Below are positions 7,501-14,870 of a stretch of DNA of 25,127 nt, in pieces. The position numbers were made by a program, and so were the translations under genes. The stretch lies in the IMG/VR virus record IMGVR_UViG_3300042090_000800, positions 1-25,127 of that record, one strand, 5' to 3'. Position 1 is the stretch's first letter; each line of letters begins with the position of its first letter. Below the pieces are notes generated by a model. That model saw nothing but the letters and a program-made list of their open reading frames with translations. It made no database searches and was not told where the DNA came from. Source of the stretch: a virus.

Positions 7501-9189
7501 ATGGGGCTCGCAGCGGCAGGGGTGGCAATCGGTGCGGGCACTTTGGGCCTCGGCATCGCCAATTCGGTCAGCGGCCCCAGCGGCGGCTCGGCGGGCGCGG
7601 GCAGCGGCGGCGCAGCCCCCAATATCTACATCCCGAACAACCTTTCGGGCCAAGACGCCAATTTCAACACCCAGCAGAGCTACATTACCGGGCAAAGTCC
7701 TTGGGGCACTTTGGCCCCCGAATTTGGTTCGGTCGCCAATAATCTTTACAATGACCCCTACAATACGTCTTACCAGAACGCCTCCAACACGGCGGGCGCG
7801 ACTTCGGGTTGGGCGGGCAATGTCGCCTCGGGAGGCGTGGGGATGCTCGGCAACACTGCCGGGATGATTGGCGATGTGGGCGGCCTTTATTCGCAGGCCG
7901 CGAACAATCCCGGCTATGGCCTTGCGATGGGCGAAGCTCAGACCGGCGGCCAGTATCTCATGAATGTTGGCACCGGAGCTTATAATCAGGGTTCGCAGCT
8001 TGCCTCCACCGACATGGGGATGCTCCCGGCGGCGGCGAACACCTATAACGCCACGGTCAACAACCCCTATAACGCGCAGACCATCGGCGCGGCGGCGCAA
8101 GGCGGCCAATTGATGCAGGGCCAAGCGCTGACCGATTATGGCAATGCTGCGTCTATGTCGGGTGCGGGCAATTCGATCCTCAACACCGCCTTCGATCCGC
8201 AGCAGGCGCTCTATAACCAGCAATTCCAGCTCAACACCGATCAGACCCGCGCCGGGCTGGAAGCTCGCGGGCTCGATACCAGCGCCGCCGGGCAGGGGAT
8301 TGAGAACAACAGCGACCAGAATTTCAATATCGCTTGGCAGAATGCGCAGCTTGGCCGACAGGCGCAGGGGCTCTCCAGCGCCGCCGCCGCCGACCAGACC
8401 GCAAGCAGCTTGGGGACCGGCGCGGGTACCAATTACGCGACCGGCGGGGCGATGCCCGGCACGGCTTACACCGGCATCCAGAATGTCAATCAGGCGGCGC
8501 TAGGGAACTATGTCAACGCCGTGGGGGGCATCGGGCAGAACACCAACGCTGCAAACTCAATGGCGGCGACCGGAGCGCAACAGACCGCACAGGGCGGGGC
8601 GATGGGCTACAATTTAGCCCAACAGAACACCAACAACCAGATTGCCGCCTATGGCAATCTCGGCAACGCCGCCACCACCTATGGTAATATGTACACGCAG
8701 GGCGCGGCGCTCGGCAACTCGGCGGCGACGCTCCAGCAGAACGCCGGGGCGATGCCCTACAATGCCAGCCAAACCATTTATGGCAACCAGGGCAATGCGC
8801 TGAATAATTACCAGCAAGCTTACAACACTGGCATGATCCCCTATCAGCAGAGCATCCAGAACTCGCTCAATTACATGAACAATGGCACCAACGCCGGGAA
8901 CGCTTACGCCAGCGCGGCGCGGGGCTCTTGGGCGCAGGGGCAGCAGGCCAACCAAGCCTTCGGTGCCGGGCTCCAGGGCTTGAGCAACACCTTGATCGGC
9001 AATCAGAGCAACAGCGGTGGCTTGCTCGGGCAGGCGTCCAACCTCTATAACAATTGGAACAGCGGGGGCAGCAGCAACGGCGGTGGTGGCTCCAGCGGCT
9101 ATAGCTCAATGGGCGATCTGTCGAACTATCCGAGCTACACGCCGGTCACGACCACCGACCTCGCCGCGCCGACCTTCCCAACCCCCTAG
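7501..9189 (+). CDS. Asn/Gln/Ala/Gly-rich probable internal virion protein
   Basis: This 562-residue protein starts after a GAGGGAG site. The N-terminus is a hydrophobic Gly/Ala segment (GLAAAGVAIGAGTLGLGIA) that could insert in a membrane. The rest is strongly enriched in Asn, Gln, Ala, Gly and Tyr, with almost no Lys. Around residues 228-300 there is a more ordered segment (FDPQQALYNQQF, TRAGLEARGLDTSAAGQG, FNIAWQNAQLGRQAQG) of a type I associate with proteins near podovirus head/tail genes. With the next two genes it forms a trio similar in order and style to ejection (core) proteins that leave the capsid with the DNA. That role is inference. Confidence 0.6.
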   Translation: MGLAAAGVAIGAGTLGLGIANSVSGPSGGSAGAGSGGAAPNIYIPNNLSGQDANFNTQQSYITGQSPWGTLAPEFGSVANNLYNDPYNTSYQNASNTAGATSGWAGNVASGGVGMLGNTAGMIGDVGGLYSQAANNPGYGLAMGEAQTGGQYLMNVGTGAYNQGSQLASTDMGMLPAAANTYNATVNNPYNAQTIGAAAQGGQLMQGQALTDYGNAASMSGAGNSILNTAFDPQQALYNQQFQLNTDQTRAGLEARGLDTSAAGQGIENNSDQNFNIAWQNAQLGRQAQGLSSAAAADQTASSLGTGAGTNYATGGAMPGTAYTGIQNVNQAALGNYVNAVGGIGQNTNAANSMAATGAQQTAQGGAMGYNLAQQNTNNQIAAYGNLGNAATTYGNMYTQGAALGNSAATLQQNAGAMPYNASQTIYGNQGNALNNYQQAYNTGMIPYQQSIQNSLNYMNNGTNAGNAYASAARGSWAQGQQANQAFGAGLQGLSNTLIGNQSNSGGLLGQASNLYNNWNSGGSSNGGGGSSGYSSMGDLSNYPSYTPVTTTDLAAPTFPTP

Positions 9190-9199
9190 GAACAGGATC

Positions 9200-10471
9200 A
9201 TGTCGCTCAACTCGTCCATCGGCGCACTCGGCAACGGCTATATCGGTGCGGCGGCGCTGCAAAATCAGCAGAACGCCAATCAGCTCCAGCAGCTCCAGAT
9301 GCTCGCCGATCAGCAGCAGCTCGCGCAGAACCAGCAGCAGAGCCAGGACGCCAACGCGCTCAACACCGCCATCGGCAACTTCGCGCCCGATCAGATCGCC
9401 AATCTCTTCGCCAGCGCCGGGCAGAACACCGGCACCACGCCGCCGCAAGGCGGCCTGCCGCAGCCCCCAATGGGCGGCCCTCCGCCGCCCCAGCCCGCTC
9501 CGCAGATGGGGGCGCCGCCTCCGCAACAGGGTAGCCCGCAAATGCCGCCCCCGGCTCCGTCGCTTGGCGGGCCGCCGCCTAGGACCGCGCCGCCGGGCGT
9601 CGGTGGTGGTCCTCCGCCACAAGCACCGCCCCCGCCCAATCTTGGCCCCAACCAGCAAGGGGCGCAGGGCGCGGCAGCGGGACCGACGCCGCAGCAAATT
9701 CAGCAAGCCGCGCAGTCGCCGGACCCCTTCGTGCGTCAATCGGCGGAGATTGCCCAAAATCTGCCGCCGCCGTTGCGCGGACAGTTCTACCAGAAGTTTT
9801 TTATGCCGCTGATGCAGCAGAAAGCCGAGACGCAGGCCGCCGCCACGTCGCTCCAACTCAAGCGGCGCGGTATGGACTTGGCCGAGCGCAAGGAAGACGA
9901 TCTGGTGGATTACCGCTCAAGCGTTGTGGACAACAAGAGCGCCGAGCTGGCCATTAAGCAAGCCTCCGCCGAAGCGCGGGCTGCAGTGGCGGAAGGGCGT
10001 CTGTCTGTTGCCCAGGCGCAATCCAAGCTGGAAGAGACACAGAAGGGCATCAATCAGCAGCTTGCCGATATCCAGAAGCAAAAGCTGGAGCTGGACAAGG
10101 GCAAGGTTGACGCGACCGGCGACAAGGCCGAAGTGGATATGGCTTACAAAGAGTTTGACGAGAACCGCAAACTCTATGGCCAGCTTGCCGCCAGCCCTAC
10201 AGCTTCTCCAGATGATGTTGCGGCGGCCAAGGCTGCGATGCTGGAAAGCAAGAAGACCTATGAGGCTTCCGCCAACGCTTTTAAAGCTAAGCGCGGCGGC
10301 GCAGGCAAGCCTGCGGCACCAGCAAAGCCCGACGCGGCCCCCGCTACGCTTGACGCTTATAAATCCACCGACGATGTTGCCGCAGCCTACAAGGCGGGCA
10401 AGATTGACCGGGCAACCGCCGAGAAGATTTTGACGGACAAGTTCGGGGTTTCGGGCAATGCCCAGCCTTGA
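9200..10471 (+). CDS. Gln/Pro-rich coiled-coil probable internal virion protein
   Basis: The ATG at 9200 follows AGGAACAGGATC; the frame is open from 9017, but that part is a shadow of the previous gene. The 423-residue protein has a Gln-rich N-terminal helix (about 20-50), a long Pro/Gly/Gln-rich, surely disordered stretch (about 75-165), and a charged coiled-coil region (about 190-330, with many Lys, Glu, Ala and Gln). After an Ala/Pro/Lys linker it ends in a small helical domain (STDDVAAAYKAGKIDRATAEKIL) of a type often found at the end of phage structural or scaffold-like proteins. No enzyme motif is visible. It overlaps the next gene by 14 bases. Confidence 0.6.
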   Translation: MSLNSSIGALGNGYIGAAALQNQQNANQLQQLQMLADQQQLAQNQQQSQDANALNTAIGNFAPDQIANLFASAGQNTGTTPPQGGLPQPPMGGPPPPQPAPQMGAPPPQQGSPQMPPPAPSLGGPPPRTAPPGVGGGPPPQAPPPPNLGPNQQGAQGAAAGPTPQQIQQAAQSPDPFVRQSAEIAQNLPPPLRGQFYQKFFMPLMQQKAETQAAATSLQLKRRGMDLAERKEDDLVDYRSSVVDNKSAELAIKQASAEARAAVAEGRLSVAQAQSKLEETQKGINQQLADIQKQKLELDKGKVDATGDKAEVDMAYKEFDENRKLYGQLAASPTASPDDVAAAKAAMLESKKTYEASANAFKAKRGGAGKPAAPAKPDAAPATLDAYKSTDDVAAAYKAGKIDRATAEKILTDKFGVSGNAQP

Positions 10472-13190
10472 TGATATCCTCGGCCCTCCGCCGCCTGTAG
10501 CTCCGGCGATCAAGAAGGATGGCAGGGTAGTGCCGGGGACGCTCGGCCAGACCCATGACGATATTCTTGGCCCGGCGACGCCGGATAAAGCCCGGGGCTT
10601 CGTCACAGCCAAAGGACAGTTTGAAGCCCGCGAGACTGCGGGTAAGGGGGCGCAGGCCGCAGGGCTTGATGTCCCCACCCGGCTTCATAGCGAGGAATTG
10701 AACGGGGCCAAGCTCTCCGTGGATAGTGTCCTTGGGGCCGCCCCCGACGCAAAGCCGTCTCGGGGCCGCCAGCTTCTTGACGCCGCTACTGCGCCGATCC
10801 GCGACTTCGCGCCGACCTATGACAAGAAATGGCGCGAAAATTTGGAGCAGGCCAAGACCGGCGTGAAGCGGATTGGCAAGGGTGAAATCCTTGGGGGGGC
10901 CAAAGACGCAGCCCTTGGAACGCTCGGCTATATTGCTTCCCCGATTGACGCCGCTGTTGAAAGCATCGTCTCCAAGCCTGTTGAAAAGGCAACGGGCACC
11001 CCCAAGGATGTGACTACGGCGGCGGTGGAAATGCTCGGCCCCGGACTGGTTGCGCGGATTGGCAAGGTGCCGGGGCTTATCTATGACGTGACCAAGGGCA
11101 CGACCATTGAAAAAATGCTGTCGCCTACGACCGTTGATAAATCTTCCCAGGCGGCGGAGGGGACAATCCGCAGCGCGATTGGGCGCGGCGAGCGTGACAC
11201 AGCCCGCACCGAAGCCGCGTTGACCCAGCACGCGCCGATGATCGCCAAGCTACCCGAGGCCGCCCGGCTCAACCTGATTGATTATATGGAGAACCGCAGC
11301 AAGGGGGCGACGATCCCGAGCCCCGCTTTGCAGAAGGTGGCCGACGATATTCGTGAAGCCAATCAGCTTCGCGCAGCCAAATATCGGACGTTGCCCTCCA
11401 CCCAGCAGGCAGGCTTCATTGAGGATTACTTTGTGCATGAGTGGGAGAACCCGCAGAAGGCGGCGCAGTTTGCCAGCGATTTCGTGGGCAAACAGGGCAG
11501 CGGGCGCAACCTCAAAGCCCGCGAACTGCCCACCGTGGCAGATGGCCTCCGCGCCGGGCTCAAGCTCAAGACGACCGATCCGGTGGAAGCTACCATCCGC
11601 TACGCTGCAAACATGGATCGCTTCCTCGCCACCAACGAAATTGTGGACACCATGCGCGGTAGCGGGCAGGCCAAATATTTCAAGCCCGGCACCGCGCCGG
11701 ATGGCTGGATGGAGATGAAGGGCCGCCTGTCGCAGAAGATTACGCCGGTAGGGCCGATGAAGCTCTACGCACCGGAGGGTGCCGCCACCGTCTTCAATAA
11801 TTTCGTTTCTCGCGGCTTTGCGGATATCGGCCCCAATGCGGCCAAAGCCTATGACACGGTGCAGCGCGCCGCTAATACAATTACCAGCCTCAAGCTCGGC
11901 CTGTCGGCCTTCCATGCAACGACGATGGCCAATGAGGCGGTTATCAATGACGTGGCCCGCGCTGTCGGGCAGGCTGGACGCGGCGACTTGCTGCGGGCCG
12001 CCAAGACTGCGGGGCTGGCAATCACCGCCCCCGTCAAGACCTATCAGCGCGGGCGCGAGCTGCTGAAAGAATATCTGGCAACGCCAACCAGCACCAATCG
12101 CCCGACACCGCTTTCCAAGATCGCGCAGCTCGGCTCCGAAGCCAATATGCGGATCATCAAGCGCGATCCAACCATGATGGCTTCCGACAAGGGAAGCTAT
12201 TGGAAGTCCTATCAGCGCGGCACGCTTGGCAAGGAAATGAAGACCGCCGGGGCGCAGGTAATGACGGCCAAGGGCTTCGCGCCGGAAGTCATCAAGCAAG
12301 CCGGGCGGCTTATGGATACCATCGCCGCCCCGCTGTTCGACAAATATATTCCGACCCTTAAAGCCGGAGCCTTCTATGACAACATGGCCGAATGGCTGCG
12401 GGCCAATCCAAGCGCTGCTGCCGCCGAGGAACAAAAGGCGGCGCGGGCGATATGGGATAGCATTGACAACCGCTTTGGCGAGCTGGTGCAGGATAATCTT
12501 TTTTGGAACAAGATCGGCAAGCAGATCGCCCAAGTGGTCACGCTGTCGCCGGGGTGGGGCATCGGCACAATCCGCGAGATTGGTGGAGGCGTGAAGGACA
12601 TTGCGACCGGCAAGGGGCTGACCGAGCGGGCCAAGTATGTTGTGGCGCTCCCGATTGTCACCGGCTTGACCGGCTCAATCCTGCAATATTTCAAGACCGG
12701 CCAGACGCCCGACGAGCGCACGCTGCTGGGGCTTTATAAAACCGGAGGCAAAAACCCTGACGGCTCCGACGAGCGGGGAATGGTGCCGGGCTATATGAAG
12801 GATGTCATTGGCTACGCACACGATCCGGGGCAAGAAATTGCCAACAAGGCCAACCCGGCGCTGTCGCTTGGCGTTGACCTCGCCACCAATAAGGATTGGC
12901 GCGGTCTGCCGATTGCCAACCCCACCGACAGCGCCAAGCCGGGCGAGCGTACCAAGGAGCGCCTTGGCTACGCCGCCGAGCAGATTGAACCTATCGCGGT
13001 CGGCTCTTTGATGCACCAGAAAGCGGGCTCCAACATCTCCCCGATGGAACGTATTCTTGGCGTGCGCCCGGCACCCGCCTATGAACAGAACCCGGAGAAG
13101 GTGGAGAAGATCGAAAAGGGCTTGGCAACTCGCGCCTGGACGAAGAAACTACGGGCTGACGCCCTCGCCAAGAAGCGGGAGAAACCTTGA
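10458..13190 (+). CDS. Large helical internal virion / polyvalent-type protein (910 aa)
   Basis: This long, mostly helical protein lacks a signal peptide. The N-terminal 100 residues are disordered and carry a short motif three times: DDILGP at 5-10 and 34-39, and DSVLGA at 89-94. A central segment (about 440-505, VFNNFVSRGF, TITSLKLGLSAFHATTMANE) and a later one (about 665-720, AIWDSIDNRFGELVQDNLFW, TLSPGWGIGTIREIGGG) resemble regions of very large phage polyvalent or ejection proteins. A hydrophobic stretch near 727-745 (YVVALPIVTGLTGSILQYF) may cross a membrane. The C-terminus is Lys/Arg-rich. The likely role is a large ejected protein that helps DNA entry; this is inferred from size, place and composition. 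A hairpin overlaps its stop codon. Confidence 0.6.
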   Translation: MPSLDDILGPPPPVAPAIKKDGRVVPGTLGQTHDDILGPATPDKARGFVTAKGQFEARETAGKGAQAAGLDVPTRLHSEELNGAKLSVDSVLGAAPDAKPSRGRQLLDAATAPIRDFAPTYDKKWRENLEQAKTGVKRIGKGEILGGAKDAALGTLGYIASPIDAAVESIVSKPVEKATGTPKDVTTAAVEMLGPGLVARIGKVPGLIYDVTKGTTIEKMLSPTTVDKSSQAAEGTIRSAIGRGERDTARTEAALTQHAPMIAKLPEAARLNLIDYMENRSKGATIPSPALQKVADDIREANQLRAAKYRTLPSTQQAGFIEDYFVHEWENPQKAAQFASDFVGKQGSGRNLKARELPTVADGLRAGLKLKTTDPVEATIRYAANMDRFLATNEIVDTMRGSGQAKYFKPGTAPDGWMEMKGRLSQKITPVGPMKLYAPEGAATVFNNFVSRGFADIGPNAAKAYDTVQRAANTITSLKLGLSAFHATTMANEAVINDVARAVGQAGRGDLLRAAKTAGLAITAPVKTYQRGRELLKEYLATPTSTNRPTPLSKIAQLGSEANMRIIKRDPTMMASDKGSYWKSYQRGTLGKEMKTAGAQVMTAKGFAPEVIKQAGRLMDTIAAPLFDKYIPTLKAGAFYDNMAEWLRANPSAAAAEEQKAARAIWDSIDNRFGELVQDNLFWNKIGKQIAQVVTLSPGWGIGTIREIGGGVKDIATGKGLTERAKYVVALPIVTGLTGSILQYFKTGQTPDERTLLGLYKTGGKNPDGSDERGMVPGYMKDVIGYAHDPGQEIANKANPALSLGVDLATNKDWRGLPIANPTDSAKPGERTKERLGYAAEQIEPIAVGSLMHQKAGSNISPMERILGVRPAPAYEQNPEKVEKIEKGLATRAWTKKLRADALAKKREKP

Positions 13191-13217
13191 GCGCCTTGCC
13201 CCGCGCTCAAGTATTTT
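13186..13217 (+). terminator. Hairpin overlapping the stop codon, probable terminator or attenuator
   Basis: A perfect 9-base-pair stem (CTTGAGCGC at 13186-13194 with GCGCTCAAG at 13203-13211) closes an 8-base loop and is followed by TATTTT. The stop codon of the 910-residue protein lies in the left arm. This fits an intrinsic terminator with a moderate T-tract, separating the structural genes from the peptide/PurD-like unit. Confidence 0.6.
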
Positions 13218-13241
13218 CATGCGGGCATAGGAGTACCGATC

Positions 13242-13313
13242 ATGACAACAAAGACGATGAAAGCAAAGGCAGCGCCCAAAACCAAAGGCAAAACCGTCTC
13301 CAGGAAGGCGTGA
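13242..13313 (+). CDS. Tiny Lys-rich basic peptide (23 aa)
   Basis: The ATG at 13242 has an AGGAG site 9 bases upstream (13228-13232). The frame runs 23 codons to a TGA that lies within the GAGGA ribosome site of the next gene. The product contains eight Lys and one Arg, no Asp or Glu, and several Thr, Ala and Pro residues; it begins MTTKTMKAKA. Composition resembles histone H1 or protamine tails, so nucleic acid binding is one possibility. A leader peptide, or a substrate of the following ATP-grasp enzyme, is another. It is too short for family assignment; the ribosome site and fit between two genes are the main support. Confidence 0.5.
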   Translation: MTTKTMKAKAAPKTKGKTVSRKA

Positions 13314-13317
13314 GGAA

Positions 13318-14640
13318 ATGGCCCGCATCCTTATTATCGACAAGGGCGGCTACGTCGTCGATTGGGCGCTGCGGTGCCAGAATGACGGCCACAAGGTCAA
13401 GGTCTATATCCGGCAAACCGAAAAGACCCGGTTCATCGGTAAGGGGCTCCTTGACCTTGTGGCAGATTATCGGGAATGGAAGCGGTGGGCTGACCTCGTT
13501 TTCCTCCCCGACAACACCATGTATATTGACGAGCTGGAAGTATGGCGCAAAGAAGGCATCCCCGTTGTCGGCTGCAATGTTGAATGCGCCAAGTGGGAAC
13601 TGGAGCGCGGCACCGGGCAAAATATTTTCCGCCGGGCCGGGATTGAAGTTCCCAACTCCAAAGTTTTCAACGACTATGACGCGGCGATTCGGCATGTGAA
13701 GCGCGAAATGAAGCGCTTCGTGTCGAAGCCGGACGGCGACGCCGACAAGGCGCTGTCCTACTGCTCAAAAAACCCCGCCGATATGGTGTTCATGCTGGAG
13801 CGGTGGAAGAAGACCAACAAGCTCAAGCGGTCTTTTATTTTGCAAGAATTTATCCCCGGCACCGAAATGGCGGTTGGCGGCTGGTTCGGCCCCGGCGGCT
13901 TCAATGATGGCTGGTGCGAGAATTGGGAATTCAAAAAGCTGATGAATGGCGACCTCGGGGTTGCGACCGGCGAGCAGGGCACCGTGCTACGGGTAGTGAA
14001 GAAATCAAAGCTGGCCGATAAGGTATTGGTGCCGGTGGCCGACGCGCTGGAAAAAGCGGGATATGTCGGCTACATTGACGTGAATTGCATTATTGACGAG
14101 AACGGCACGCCGCTGCCCCTGGAATTCACTTGCCGCCCCGGCTGGCCGCTTTTCAATATTCAGCAATCGTTGCACCAAGGGGACCACGCGGAATGGCTGC
14201 TCGATCTGGCCGAGGGACGGGACGCAAACAACTGGCTGATGGACACCATCGCCGTGGGAGTGGTGCTGTCGATCCCGGACTATCCCTACAGCCAATTCAC
14301 CCGGAAGGAAGTGCGGGGGATACCGATCTATGGATTGAAGCCCTCGCTGATGTCCCAAATATCCCCCTGCGAGATAATGATGGGGGAAGCCCCGCAGATG
14401 TTCGGGGACGCGATAGAGACGGGGCCGATCTGGACGACAGCGGGGGACTATGTGCTGGTGACGCACGGCACCGGGCAGACGATCCTGCAAGCCAAGAACG
14501 CGGCCTATCGGGTCATGAAGAAGCTGGAGCTTCCGAACTCCCCGATGTACCGGACGGACATTGGGGATCGCTTGAAGAAGCAATTGCCCACACTGCAAGC
14601 CCAGGGCTACGCGCTGGGGATGCAGTGGACGACCGCGTAA
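13318..14640 (+). CDS. PurD-like ATP-grasp ligase (divergent GAR synthetase homologue)
   Basis: The 440 residues align by eye with PurD (phosphoribosylamine-glycine ligase, about 430 residues) over the full length. Matches include the N-terminal strand-loop ARILIIDKGG, GIPVVGCNVECAKWELERG (PurD: KIFGPTAGAAQLEGSK), FILQEFIPGTEMAVGGWF (ATP-grasp strand, Glu177), GDLGVATGEQGTV in place of DTGPNTGGMG, GYVGYIDVNCIIDENGTPLPLEFTCRPGWP, and a C-terminal GDYVLVTHGTGQTILQAKNAAYRVM like the PurD C domain. Two signature sites differ: the glycine-rich substrate loop and the metal-site EFNCRFGDPE, which reads EFTCRPGWP (Glu269, Thr271 for Asn). An ATP-dependent acyl-phosphate ligation is likely, but the substrates may not be phosphoribosylamine and glycine. 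It follows the basic peptide gene by 4 bases and overlaps the next gene. Confidence 0.75.
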   Translation: MARILIIDKGGYVVDWALRCQNDGHKVKVYIRQTEKTRFIGKGLLDLVADYREWKRWADLVFLPDNTMYIDELEVWRKEGIPVVGCNVECAKWELERGTGQNIFRRAGIEVPNSKVFNDYDAAIRHVKREMKRFVSKPDGDADKALSYCSKNPADMVFMLERWKKTNKLKRSFILQEFIPGTEMAVGGWFGPGGFNDGWCENWEFKKLMNGDLGVATGEQGTVLRVVKKSKLADKVLVPVADALEKAGYVGYIDVNCIIDENGTPLPLEFTCRPGWPLFNIQQSLHQGDHAEWLLDLAEGRDANNWLMDTIAVGVVLSIPDYPYSQFTRKEVRGIPIYGLKPSLMSQISPCEIMMGEAPQMFGDAIETGPIWTTAGDYVLVTHGTGQTILQAKNAAYRVMKKLELPNSPMYRTDIGDRLKKQLPTLQAQGYALGMQWTTA

Positions 14641-14870
14641 CCCTCAATGATGGGGTGGGGCTGTCGCTCGGCAAGCTGACCGAGATTGTCGGGATCAAGT
14701 TGGACACCACCAGCCCTGACTATCTCAAGCTCATGTCGATCCAGAAGGACGCGGCGGTGGCGTTGCTCAACACCGCCGTCAAGGTGGACGAAACCCGCCT
14801 CAAAGCCCGTGCCGAGAACAGCCTCAACCGGCTGCTCGACAAGATCAACCAGCGGCGACTGACGGCTTAG
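14625..14870 (+). CDS. Hypothetical small helical protein (81 aa, GTG start)
   Basis: The best start is a GTG at 14625 preceded by GGGGA, overlapping the PurD-like gene by 16 bases; upstream the frame only shadows that gene. The product is helical and charged (GKLTEIVGIKLDTTSPDYLKLMSIQKDAAV, then KVDETRLKARAENSLNRLLDKI). It looks like small phage proteins near packaging genes, but I cannot assign it. Its last 26 bases overlap the 3' end of the primase-helicase gene on the other strand. Confidence 0.5.
   Translation: MDDRVTLNDGVGLSLGKLTEIVGIKLDTTSPDYLKLMSIQKDAAVALLNTAVKVDETRLKARAENSLNRLLDKINQRRLTA

Noticed and set aside
11250-12533. Open frame of 427 codons on the minus strand opposite the 910-residue protein
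   Set aside because: Composition typical of antisense shadow and no ribosome site or neighbour overlap; the sense frame is continuous and overlaps its neighbour in the usual way.
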